Positions 1-11,300 of a DNA stretch of 64,000 nt are shown piece after piece. Origin of the DNA: Undaria pinnatifida (lineage: Eukaryota > Sar > Phaeophyceae > Laminariales > Alariaceae); the NCBI GenBank assembly GCA_012845835.1, contig JABAKD010000016.1, forward strand, positions 24,418,553-24,482,552, written 5' to 3'. The translations under genes were made by a program, and so were the position numbers. The notes under the pieces are model-generated. The model worked only from the letters and a program-made list of their open reading frames with translations. It was not told the DNA's origin and did no database searches. The stretch's first letter is position 1. Every line of letters starts with the position of its first letter.

Positions 1-790
1 CACGAGTGCCTGACCAGACGAAGCTGGCGGGTACTATTGTTACAGATCTTGAATTCGGGCGGGGGAGTGAAGGAAGGACAAATAGGAGGCATGAACCGCT
101 GGCCCGCTGCTGCTGGCTGCCTGTCTATAATATCCCCGAGGCGCGCTTCTTGTTTTATACTAATACTATTATTGCTATCGTAGCTGCTTTTGCTCCCGCT
201 GTAATATGTACGGGCAGGATGTCACACAATATGCTGCGATTTGCTGTGTTGGGACATGATTTGCTTTTTCTCTGCATTCGCTCTACGTTGGATGACTTAG
301 TGTGGTCGGCTGGGTAGGTAGGTGAACGTAATATATGCAGCGGGCATACGTGGTACCGCGTAAGGTATTTTTTGTGTTGTGACTATTAATCAGATTAATA
401 CCAATCATGTTTGACCGGGTATAGTATTATTGTAGACCTGCGCTCTTGACGCCTTGTTTGTGTGCTTCAGGTTTTGATTATCATACGAGTAGTAGTAGCG
501 TAGTACAAGTACCGTTTTTTGGAGCGAGAGACGCATCGAAGAAGTTATTGCGATGCTATTATCATTATGCTATCTATAGTGCCAATACGGAGCACACTGA
601 ACAATACTACTACTACTATAGCCCCCAGTGGGGACTTTGTAAAGACCGGTCAATACACGTAATGATGCCGAAACCGCTTCATTCATTGTGTCAGATGTGC
701 GCCAACACGGTTGGTTGGATGTACTCTATTTTTATTTTGTTGTGTTGATGTTGGCTCGTAGACGAGAAGGAAAATTGTATTATTTTGGAA
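1..790. other. No recognisable gene
   Basis: I see no exon with convincing splice sites or protein-family similarity here. The open frames are short, with cysteine- and tyrosine-rich translations typical of non-coding DNA. Confidence 0.5.
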
Positions 791-796
791 AAATTG

Positions 797-859
797 ACAA
801 ACGTCAGCTGTGAGTACGACCGATTGAATGGTCGAAACTCAACTTTGCAAGCTGCGTGG
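797..859 (+). repeat. Dispersed repeat family 1, copy 1
   Basis: First of five same-strand copies of a short dispersed repeat. It holds the block CAGCTGTGAG, then after about 20 bases GTCGAAACTC and CTTTGCAAGCTGCGTG. The other copies are at about 1,394, 2,361, 40,826 and 46,031. No coding capacity is visible. The family is not one I can name. Confidence 0.7.
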
Positions 860-1393
860 TAATTCATGTTTCGCTAATATATAGACTAGTAGAATATCGC
901 AGTTGCACAAAATTTGCGGAAGGTCATTATTATTGCAAAACACCAGCAGACACCGTTCCTCTCGCCTCTTCCCTCCTCCCCTCCCCTCTTCTCTCCTCCT
1001 GTTATCTCTCTCAAACTGCGAGTATCTACCTGTCACAAACATACGAGTATCGCACGCGAAACAAACGCTTGTACTACTTTGAAATATGATTGTGTCGCAG
1101 CACAGAGCAACGGAAACGGCCAGAAAGCAGACACCTGTGGCTTGTACTGGTAGATACATCCTTTCCTCTTCTTCCGTAGCTCTGCTTATATTTTTTCACC
1201 TCTTGTTTTCATACTTTTCCACGCTCGGCAATCTTTTTGAGCGGAGGGCTACAAACTGCAGGACACACACGATTACACACAGTACAGGCCGTGAGCAGTA
1301 CTAGTGCTGCTGCTGCTCTGCCGCTGCGCTGCTTTCACCCGTTGGATCAAGGTCGGGTCGAAATTATCTTAGACTATACATAGTAAAAAAAAA

Positions 1394-1480
1394 ACACTTC
1401 AGCTTTGAGATACGATCTCGAATAAATTTTGTCGAAAACTCATCTTTGCAAGTTGTGTGTGATACTCCGATCGCGCGTAG
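1394..1480 (+). repeat. Dispersed repeat family 1, copy 2
   Basis: Shares GTCGAAAACTCATCTTTGCA with the other copies. It also continues into GTGATACTCCGATCGCGCGT, an extension it shares only with the copy at 2,361. This suggests that these two copies are closer relatives or were duplicated locally. Confidence 0.7.
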
Positions 1481-1565
1481 TAGTGGTTGTGTGTCCTCAT
1501 TAAGGACATAGGTCGGCGACTCCCCTTGCAACTACAGTGTAGCTATCAGGGTCAACAGGGTGATC

Positions 1566-2050
1566 TTAGTCCACAGTCTGTGCGCGGAAACTATAAAACC
1601 CGTTTCTGAGAGGGACAAAATCTGACAGCTGTGGAAAGAAATGCATCAGTTTAACAAGTGAATCCTGTAAGTCGAATAACCGGTGAGAGGAGGGCGGAGT
1701 TTTTAAGGACGTGGGGGCTTGGTTTTGATCAAAAGGGAGCGGGAGTGGGGGTGGGGGTGGGTGGGGGGGACGGGTGGGGCAGCTCAATTTGTGCGTGGAA
1801 ACAATAAATCCTTCAAGGGGATAAATCTGACGGTTTTGGAAAGAATGCACCAGTTCATCATGGGGGGGGGCGGGGGGCGGGACGGGCGGGGCAGCTCAAT
1901 CTGTGCGTGGAAACTATACATCCTTGAAGGGGATAAGTGTGAAGGTTTTGGAAAGAATGCGCACCAGTTTACCATGTATATTCTGTAAGTCGTACAACCA
2001 GTGAGTAGAGGGCGGAGTATTCGAGGGAGTGGGGGTGGGGTCGGGGGGTG
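1566..2050 (+). repeat. Degenerate local tandem repeat, three units
   Basis: Three imperfect units start near 1,576, 1,790 and 1,895. Each contains a GTGCG(T/C)GGAAAC block, then an AAATCTGACGG-like block, GGAAAGAATGC and CACCAGTTCATCATG or a variant of it. G-rich stretches separate the units. Units 1 and 3 also share a CTGTAAGTCG block followed by GAGGGCGGAGT. No gene is visible. Confidence 0.65.
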
Positions 2051-2109
2051 GGGAGGTGGGGGGTGGCTGAGGGGGGGGGAGGTGGGGGGGGGGGGGCGAA
2101 AGGGCTTTA

Positions 2110-2700
2110 GGTCGCGCTAGGTCTAGGCGATGGTGCGGGTGGTGGGGAAGGAGGGGGCGTTGGGGGCGGGGAGGGGCTGGGTAATGCAGCAGCGGCATGG
2201 ATGGCTCTAAAAAGATAATGAGATGATATCCAGTGCGTGGAAGTGTTTTATTACTCTGGCGGATTTCGATATTAGGTGGGGCGTTTGAGCAAGAGAGAGC
2301 GGGAAAGGGGAGGGGGGGGGGACGGAAGGGTTTTCAAGAGGTTTAGGTCACATGTAATATTTAAATACACTCCAGCTGTGAGATCAAAGATTTGGTCGAA
2401 ACTCATATTTGCGAGATTGTGAGTGATACTCCGATCGCGCGTATTAATCGTGTATGTAGGGGCTTGCTATACGCGTGGTGCTAGGTCTATGCGATCGTGC
2501 GGGTGGTGGGGAAGGAGGGGGCGTTGGAGGGGGGGGGGGGGGTGGGGGGAGAATGAAAGTTACGTCATGGATAGCTAGAACGATAATGACGTGTCATCAA
2601 TTGCGTAGAAGTGTTTATTACTCCGGCCTGTTTTGATTTTAAGTGGGGCGTTTGAACAAACTGGGCGGGGAAAAAAAAACGGATGGGGGGGGGGGGGGGG
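2110..2700 (+). repeat. Duplicated block, period about 360 bp
   Basis: The stretch at about 2,110-2,335 recurs at about 2,470-2,690. Shared landmarks in the same order are CTAGGTCTA(G/T)GCGAT, GCGGGTGGTGGGGAAGGAGG, a GATAATGA block, GTGGAAGTGTTTTATTACTC or a variant, and GTGGGGCGTTTGA. Dispersed repeat family 1, copy 3 (2,361-2,445) lies between the two blocks. Both end in long G runs. Confidence 0.7.
2361..2445 (+). repeat. Dispersed repeat family 1, copy 3
   Basis: Contains AAATACACTCCAGCTGTGAG followed by TGGTCGAAACTCATATTTGC and then GATACTCCGATCGCGCGT. Its 5' part matches the copy at 46,031 and its 3' part matches the copy at 1,394. Confidence 0.7.
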
Positions 2701-2858
2701 GGGGGGGGCGGTAATGAGTTGGAGCTACGTACTTCGTTAGTCATACTTCGCTTGGCATAGGTTGGGAGGCGATCATGCAGACGGTAAGTACGAAATACCC
2801 TACGTAATAGGTTGGTAGTGTGGTTTACCGCAATTCTAACGTATTTTCCTGTAATTAG

Positions 2859-3366
2859 TCGGCGCCCTCGTAAAAAGGCGAAGAGGAGGCCTTCAGGACG
2901 AACAACTGACTGGGCGGCCGAAGACGATTTTATGGCAGAGGATATGTGTGCTGCCATGCAGAATCGTAGGTCAAGAACAAGAAAAAACAAAAATTGGAAT
3001 GGTGTCGGGCGTAGTTTCCTGGAGGGAGTAATGAATGACAACATGAAGCGGAACGCAAAATCAGATGCCAAGAAAATTCAAATGTTGGAGACAATCGCCG
3101 CTGCTAAGGGCAAACGGTCGGGGGGCGGGAACGGGCCAGGCGGCGACAGCGCCTTAGAGGAGCGGAAGATGAACTTGGCGGAGGATCAGCACAGGGAAAC
3201 CATGAGGGCTAGAGCTAATGCTGACGCAGCCACCATGATGTCGTTGGGGACCATTTCGGAAGAACAGATGCGATCGATTTATCTTGCTAACCTGCCGGAT
3301 GAATCAAAGCGGGCTCTGGGAGAGTCGGGGCTGGGCGAAAACGGAAGCGATTACGCGCCCAACTAA
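2859..3366 (+). CDS. Hypothetical protein, probable terminal exon
   Basis: An open frame of about 169 codons follows a good 3' splice site (pyrimidine-rich stretch, then TAATTAG at 2,852-2,858) and ends at TAA 3,364-3,366. The product is hydrophilic. It has a basic start rich in Arg/Lys, an acidic Trp-containing block, a central basic block, a Gly-rich linker near the middle, then a Glu/Arg/Ala-rich segment that looks helical (about residues 105-140). I do not recognise the family. The layout resembles the C-terminal part of SANT/trihelix-type accessory proteins of Harbinger transposons, and a Harbinger transposase remnant lies 4 kb away, but that link is only a guess. No upstream exon was identified. 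Confidence 0.4.
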
Positions 3367-3379
3367 AAATTAGGTACCC

Positions 3380-3570
3380 GTAGTGCTATGTTCGTGGGTC
3401 AAATCAGGTCCCCCCGCCATTACCACCCCCATCACCCCCCCCCTCCCCCCCCCCTCCCCCCACCCCCCCTTCCCCCCCACCCCCCCTTCCCCCCCCCCCC
3501 CACCCCCCTTTCCCATCTCCCCCCCCACCCCCTTCCCCCTCGCCCTCAAGCCCCCATCCCGTTCCCTCCC
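3380..3570. repeat. C-rich polypyrimidine tract
   Basis: Nearly pure C/T with long C runs (about 3,430-3,540). The Pro-rich open frames across it are compositional artefacts. Confidence 0.8.
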
Positions 3571-5830
3571 GTGCCTGGAGGTCTTACATCGACAGCTGCC
3601 GGATTGTTTAAGCTTTATTGTAATTAGGGTTTTTAGTTTAAGGAGTTTTCGCTGTAAGAATTGCACTGGAGTCGGACATGACCTTCGCCGTTATTGAAAC
3701 CAGCTTTTCTTTTGGCGATTTCCTTGTGTACCACCGGTGGTCGAAGCAATGAGCTCTTCGATGTTGCCATAGCGTAGGTGGGAACGGTGCTTGCATTCGT
3801 TCCCGTATCATGCTCTATCGATTAATGCATGAATATTACAAGTAGCGTGTATCTCGCTGAGTAATAATAACGTGGCCTTTCGGAATCCTACATCCTTGAG
3901 TTCGAGCATCTTATGTTGGCGGAGAAACTGTTTTATGTGTTGGTAGTTCGAGGAAAGATGGGCGTGATTGAGAGCAACATAGCATGAGTTGAACCGTTGT
4001 AGGGGCTGTGTCCAGGGAGGATATCGTGGCGAGGCAAACGCACCAACACTCAGCTTCATGAGGCGAATATACAAAAATGAAAGCGCGCATTATAGTAACA
4101 GGTAAGGGTGTTGGAGTCGTAGTTGGAGATATACATATTACCGCGTCTATGTCCCGTAGATCAGCGGGGCATGATAATCAACTATTGCAGCGTAGCAGTT
4201 ATTTTACGTGCGTAGGTTTTGAGGTGTTTCAAGCGAAGCGCATCATGTTAATTTACCACGTTGCATGATGGTGGTGGTTCATGTCGGGTTGGGTGCCGGA
4301 GTCGCTATGTTTTACACGAATGGGTTTAGGTGAGTGCACACCTCTTGCCCTTGCCACTGGGCAGCGCTTGTTTAGACGTGTCGACTTAACGGCTAATATT
4401 TCCACTGCGGTGGTCGTCTTCAAGAAAAATATGAAGGCACGTTCATCCCTGGTGCCGGTCGCCCTCGCCCTGCGACCGACGTGCCATTTCAAGCCAACGG
4501 GGTACATAGTCTATATCACTCGTCGATCTACTTTCACTGACGCTTTTCGTTCAAGTAGTGTCGTGTGCGCGTGGTCACGTGGGCCCCGCGGGTAAAATAT
4601 AAAGTAGCAAGACCGGCACATAAGTTGGATGTATTGGATCTCGTTGGTGGTCAAGACCACGATCTTGTTTTCGAAATTCTTCGACACACAAGATCCGATT
4701 ATTATGTATAACACGCCACCTTCTTGCATCTGCCATGCGTTTGCATCTGTTCCCAAGAAAGTTGTGCCCAACACGGTGGTGCAGTTTTGAAGAGGTAGCA
4801 TTTTTCGTCGTCTGAAAATCAATCTTTCTGAATGACTAGGGCTACTTACCCCAAGGCCGTCGGAAATAGCTCACTTTCTTTTTGTTATTCCCGACGTGTA
4901 AGTACATCTGCCATGGGACTTTCATCCGACGGTCGTAGTTTCATTTTTCTCCAAACCAGATTTTTTTGTGGGAGGTGGGGGGTGCTCCCAAAATTTAGGA
5001 AACCTTAGAAAAAAAGTGGCGCACTTTTATCGTAGCACGCATCTACAGGTGTATCGACGTAACGAAAAAACACGAAAACAAGTCGATCACTTGGGGGAAG
5101 GTGAAGTAAACGAAGCACATATTCCGAGTGATTTGGCAACAACCAACGGCGGTTTATATTTAGGACAGAATCTACCCATAAGGACGCCTTTATTGACGGC
5201 GAAGGCACACCTCTGGTCCTATTAGTACGATCGATGGTGTTTTAAGAGAAAAGTCTGCCTGGTACTTTCAGTGTTCATTCAATTTAGATAAGATATACTC
5301 CGGAGTATTTATGTTTTCCGCGTCGTAACTGCTCACGTTTTCGACATGTACAACTCTGTCCCCAAATAGGACCAGCGCCTTACCTCTACATTTATGGTGA
5401 TGTCGATAAAGGTGACTTGTGTTCGACTAGCGTGTGACTTGTGGATGACCTGCGGGCCTTGAGACTCCGTAAAGTTGCTCCAGAAGCATGCTCCAATATG
5501 TGTAGGAAGCAAGGATATCAATAACGGGCATACATCGGTAGCCCCCCCCCCCCCCCCCTCCCCCCCCCCCCCGTACCCCGCCTCCCCCCCGGGATACATG
5601 GCTATTTTCCATACCTTCCTCGTCAGGAAACTGGGTATTTAAATATTCCAACTACCCCGTCATTACATAAGTTATCGTCATTTTTTTTCAACACTTGGTA
5701 GTTCGTGTTGTAGTTTGTAGTCTCCTGGCCTCCCCAAATCCAGGTCCATCTCGATGGGCACCGTGACTTTACTGTATGTCCGGGGGCATATAGTCTACCG
5801 AGCCGAATGATAATTTTTTTCTCTTTGAGC
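3570..5830. other. No recognisable gene
   Basis: Both strands were scanned and no exon with family similarity was found. The G/C homopolymers at about 5,540-5,595 produce the long Gly- or Pro-rich frames there. Confidence 0.45.
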
Positions 5831-5837
5831 CGATGCA

Positions 5838-5985
5838 ACAAGAACAAGAACAAAACAAAACAAAACAAAACGAAAGACAAAAACAGGTCTAAACCGTCAA
5901 CAAGAATTAGACATGACTGGAGGGCCGAACCTGGGTCCTCCAGTTCACAGGTGGGCACGTGGAACCTTAGCCACCACTCAAACTA
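5838..5985 (-). repeat. Possible tRNA-derived SINE
   Basis: Read on the minus strand, the sequence near 5,980 has a polymerase III A-box-like block (GTGGTGGCTAAGG). About 45 bases later comes a B-box-like block (AGGTTCGGCCC) inside a short stem. The sequence then runs into a tail of TTTTG repeats (plus strand about 5,840-5,880 as CAAAA repeats). A tRNA-like head followed by a simple-repeat tail is the usual layout of a SINE. Target-site duplications were not identified. Confidence 0.45.
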
Positions 5986-6280
5986 CTTCATATTTCGGGA
6001 CCGGTCGGTATGCGATACCGTCTGACCTAGCAACGAGCGCGCATGCGTCGACGGTACTTACCTATCTCCTGTTTCGGGGGTTGCTAGTGACAGCTCTTAT
6101 CCATTGTGCTGCCCTCACAATTGACGCCTGGACCCTTTGAAAGCAGGATGATGCTCCATTCCGAACGGCATTACCACGGCGGCCACCTTGAGACGGGTGG
6201 TGACTCTTGGCAACAAGCTAAGTTATCCGTTTACTTGACACAGCGTGTAAAATACGGCCAACACGCATTACCGGTCGGCA

Positions 6281-6334
6281 GTTATCTACCCATGAAAGAC
6301 ACACTTAGCTATCTACCCATGAAAGACACACTTG
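6281..6334 (+). repeat. 27-bp direct repeat, two copies
   Basis: Two adjacent 27-bp units (6,281-6,307 and 6,308-6,334) share TATCTACCCATGAAAGACAC and differ at only two positions. Confidence 0.85.
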
Positions 6335-6339
6335 TAGCA

Positions 6340-7500
6340 TTCGTTGTCTCATTAATCCATTGCACGATGGTCGGGAGTTGGAGGATACTACACTGCCTCC
6401 GGTACGTGTCTGGGGCGGAAGCATGATTCACGAAATTTCAATCACGTACCCAACAAAACTTGTGGTACACTTAATTACTGGCGCTACTTCTAGAAGGGAG
6501 CAAAACAAAGTCAGCCCACGTACATATCCTATGCACAACACGTCTACATGAGGAAAAACGTCACTTGAACCCAATACAAATTGACGTAAGTGCACACGAA
6601 CAGAGGGAGGGAACATATACAAAATTAATATTTTCAACATGAAAGAAGGGAAAACGTACAACTTGAGGATTGAAAGACTCCCAGACTCGCAATCATGTGC
6701 GGGCTAGGGTATACATAGGGGGGGGGGAGGGCGGGGGGTGCACCACTCGGCCTGAAAAACGATACCTTGTATAAGGGTTAGGGTTCTCACACACGCGTAA
6801 GGAATAAACGAACTAGAGTGCAAGGAAACATTAATAATATGCACAAAGAAAGGCAGACGCCACGACCAACAAAAGCTATACTGAAAAAATATGGGCAGTG
6901 GCGGGCGCGTGCAAGAACGCGGCGTTCTCCGAGCGGCTCTGCGCACGCTACTCATCATGACGTTAATGGATATTTTCAGGCGGTACGCCGGTGACATCAA
7001 TGCCCCAAACCCAAATAAAACTTCTGGCCCAACGTTTAAGACGGACTCGAGCGTTGGCTCGTTTCACGTTACCAACGGTAACCCTCTCACTGACCAATCA
7101 GACAGCCCCTTCCCCCCCCCGGACCCTCAAAACGCCCACCCGACCCCTCCCCCCAAACGCCCGCCACTTGAACCCAAACCACGAGGAAGCGCTTTCTAGG
7201 CTAAACTTGGAAACGTGCGCGATCGTTCGCCCTTAACAAATCCCCGACGGATACCTTCTCCCCGCTACGAAAGCGCCTCACGCGGCAACTCCCCCGCCCC
7301 CGCACCCACGCAATACCCAATCCGAGGTTAGAGCCACACCTTCAAAACGGACACTAGCGGGTCCCCAAGTAAATTACAAGCAGGGCATACCTCGTCTTCG
7401 AGCCGACATCGTCCTTACCGCTCCCACCTACCCAGCCCTCCCCCTCACCGCCGCTCCCAGCCCTCCGCCTACCCACGCACAGGTAACCCCTTGACGCGGA
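6340..7500. other. No recognisable gene
   Basis: Mixed sequence with a G run at about 6,719-6,728 and C-rich stretches at 7,100-7,480. No exon could be supported. It lies immediately 3' of the Harbinger remnant. Confidence 0.4.
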
Positions 7501-8346
7501 CTAGACGCTTCCTAGTCCAAGCTTCAAAACGGACCCTAGCGCACCACGGGGGTACATATCAACAGAAGGCATCTCTTCCTCGCCCCGAAAGCGTCTCTCC
7601 CGATCGGCGCAGCGCCTATCAGCTCTGGGCCCCGGGTCCCCCCACTCCTCTTGACGGAATCCAGCATCCCTTAGGTAAGCAACCTCAGCTTCCCTCCCCG
7701 CCGAATTCTCGCCAGGGGCCCTGCCCGTTCCATCTTTCGTCTGGGCGTCGTCAATGTGCTCGTGCGAGGACCACGTTCCCTCGTGGTCGAGGATAAAGTT
7801 GTATAGAATGACGCAAGCGTCGATGACGATCGGTGCGTCCTCTAGCTTGAACAATAGGCCGCGCCGCAAGGCGAGGAACTTCCACTTGAGACGACCGAAA
7901 GCGTGCTCAACGCGCATGCGCATGCTGGAGTGCTTGCAGTTAAAAAAACGCTCCGCCCTCTCTTGCGGGAGAGTAATAGGCGTACGCATCCACTCACCCT
8001 CGGAGAAGGCCGAGTCGCCCAGAATGCATGATCCATCCGCCAAGATCTTGCGTTCTTCCATGGGCTTGGAGAGTTCTTCTTGCGCCAGCTTGTAGAACGC
8101 GGTGGCCTGCAGTACACCGCTATTTCCGCAAGATCCTGGACATCCGGAGCAGAACTACCTGAATTTCCCCACGTTGTCCACTATAGCCAGAATTACGATG
8201 GAGTAGAACTTCTTACAGTTGTAATAGGCGAGGAGGAGTTCCTCGTCCGGACCAGGAATCCTGATGTGGCTGCCGTCGACACCACCGATGACTTTCCTGC
8301 TGGAAATGGTTCGTTGCGTACATGCTTCCATGTTAGGACACGACAC
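7501..8346 (-). pseudogene. PIF/Harbinger DDE transposase remnant
   Basis: Two minus-strand open pieces in different frames carry the catalytic core of a PIF/Harbinger (DDE superfamily 4) transposase. The first piece (8,155-8,346) has VIGGVDGSHIRI, the first catalytic Asp in its usual VDGxHI setting. The second piece (7,501-8,061) has LGDSAF, the second Asp, then RVEHAFGRLKWKF, the catalytic Glu in the family's ER/EH-A-FG-LK motif, and an ILYNFI-type ending. The stop at 8,155 and the frame change before 8,061 break the gene between the first two motifs. The region upstream of 8,346 does not provide a recognisable N-terminal helix-turn-helix part. Enzymes of this family cut and paste elements with TTA/TAA target duplications. 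This copy looks inactive. Confidence 0.85.
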
Positions 8347-8349
8347 GGT

Positions 8350-11300
8350 TCCTTTCCAAGTTGATTTTGGGATATCGCATCATCATCTTTCATCACCCTC
8401 GTGCTGGTGGTGACACAAACAAGACAAGACACACGTCCTAAGTTTCTAACTGGCGATAGAGGCCCACGCGAGTTTGTTCTCATCATGAAAGGGATGCATA
8501 ACCGCGTATATTTTTATGTACAATTTGACGAGGGCAGGCACGACCGGCCTTCTCGACGGTGATACAGCGTCGCTGTATACAGAGTTCATCTTACCGCTAC
8601 ACAGTTATCCGCCATGGAGGAACTGTCCCACCTCTCACGTCTCCCCTTCGTTTACTCAGTACCAGCAGTGATAGCTGTCAGCTACGGCGTCGTCGAGGTT
8701 CGACGCCCCGCGTTCAAATAGTACCGTGCGTTCAATACACTGGCCTGGACAAACGTCCGTGGTGCGTGGGGATAGACACAGTGGGCCTTATTGACGTGAC
8801 TAGCACCATCCCAATCCTCGTCGTCACGCCATGGCATCACGTCCTCCCCAATTGCAACCAAAGGTGAACCACAGTACAGACCGACGAACACGCACTTCGG
8901 TAGCATGACTCCACGGTGTAGAACAACGGGCGTAGAACAACGCAGGGTAAAAATAAAAACCCTCCGTGCTATGCTCAATATATTTGGCTGTAGCCGCTTG
9001 TGTGGACTCTGTCCACCGCAAATTAACGCGCGTTAACCCGTTGGGAAGCCAATGGCATGTATACTAATTGACCTAATATCGTGTTGGCGTGTTTGCGGGA
9101 TCCGAATTAGATCTACGTTCAACGGTGACATCTCCCATCTCTCGTCATGTAACACGACGGTGGTTAGGTTGATGAATTCACATGTAGTAAGTAGCCGGTC
9201 GTGTTCCTTTGCCACTCATCGGCGATCAGTAGCTCTCATAGCGAACCCGTGGTTACCTCAACCTTGCGTCACAACTACGGCGCGTTAACGTCTCTTAGCG
9301 GTGGGATAATGAAACAAAACACACTGGTTATTGTTTACAAGCAGTTATTGCTTGACTCATGAAACACGCGGGCATGTTCTGAAAAAAAAACACATAGGCC
9401 TTGTATTTTATAGAGCTACCAAGATCCGATTGAACGGCCAGAAGGGGTTCTCCGCTTGTAGGCGTTTGTGACAGAAATACGTCTCCGCCCTTAGGTTGTT
9501 GCAGACTTTCACTCTGGGATTTTCTCCCTGACATGACATGGATAGACCTATCTTCATTGTCCTCCTTAAAAAATCGGACTGAAGCCGCCTCGTATAGCTC
9601 ATAGCTCCGTTGCTCACCTCAGCGCCTTCTCGAGCTCCCATGCCCTAATTATGTCGCGTTGCTCCCGGGGACTCGGCAACCGCACGTAGCGCCTGCGAAG
9701 GCGGCCTATAATCCTTACAAGCAACGGCCAATGTCCAGTTGACCACCGTCCCTTCCGCGATATTGAAGTGCCCTGCCACCTGCCTCACCCCACTTGCGTT
9801 ACCAAATCAGAACAAGAACACCGCGACCCTCTCACGGGGGCCGATGTATGGTCCCCGGCCCTCGGCCCTGAAGCAGTCCGTCGATCCATACAGCTCGCAA
9901 ACAAGCCTCCGAAAAGTCGTCTTCCTGCGTTAGGAATTGATCGTCGAAGGCGCGGCTTGAGCTTCGTGTACCGTATGTATCCTATCGTGCAATGATCTAC
10001 AAGCTTTAGTCCGAATATTGCCGTGGTATGGAGTTGTGTACAAGTGACGCCGTACACCAGACAGCCCAACGTTTACATGAAAGTACCGGTGCATACCATG
10101 GAGTAATCTGCCCTATAGTGTCCTCGTGTTAAAGTCCCATCAACCAAATTACTGTGGGCGCGCTTATGGAACTGTACAGTCCACGGTTATCGCCGGCGAT
10201 GGGGACGTGCAAGAGAAAGCTGAAGGACAGGGGCTGTGGCAACGAGGGATACGACGGTATGCAATCGTAAACACCGTGTGCTTGTTTGTATAGTGTAATC
10301 ACAAGGTGCGCCTTGGCGCAATGCGGTTTGTGTGTGTATCAAGCACTCGACACTGTGCGGTGCGGAGCGGGTTTATCCATGTAACTAATCATTTGATGCC
10401 GTGCGCTTCGGTAACTTCAGATATGGCGCCATGTGGCGCGGATTTCGGTTGAATAACATACGGTGACACAAAGTGCTCAAGTATGTTTTCCAACCCGACT
10501 ATTTGGTAACGCGCGGTTATTCGTTGCCCGCTTGAGAGTTCCAGACACCTACGAACATCTAATACTAAAACGTAGCATCACAATACACCCGGTGACAGAC
10601 GCTAATCATACACTGTATTACTGTATACGACAGTACACTATGTAGTACACTATATGACCATTTCATCGTGTGGTCGGATATGGACACTCACATTGCTGGA
10701 TCGTTAATTTCATAGCAAGAACCCACAGCTGGCGTAGTTGGGATGATAACAAAATAATGTCTGATGCATCGCTAGCTCGGGGTCCTGTAGACATCTGCCG
10801 ACTGTAGTAATAGCATCGACTAGTAGGAGGTATCATGCAGCGGTGTATACACACAAGGCACGACGTTCCGTGGGCGGCAGTCGTGTCGCTACGCACGCTC
10901 AGATAGGAAGAATACAACACATCGAGTGAAAAGCGGGCAGAGGTCCACGTATGATAGTAAGTGCAAGCTGGCGACTTTGGTAACGTTACGTATCCCGCCG
11001 CCATGCTCTACGAAAAATGTCTCGAACACATGCAGGAGTACTACGATATGACTTTAGCCACGCGAGCGAGACGAAAGGATCTCGTCTGCTGTCTTCTCTT
11101 TGTTTGTGAGGGGAACGAACGTACTCCTACTTGCTGCACGCACGTTGCCCTTCCTCTGGACCCACTGCATGACATGTTGCTGTGATTGAGGTCGGTAGGT
11201 GCTGTGCCTATCGGAGCGTGCTTTGTGCGTTTGTTCGTGGTGTGCGTCCGTATGTGGAACGATGTTACACAAAAATATCATCATCGTATCAAAATGCGAA

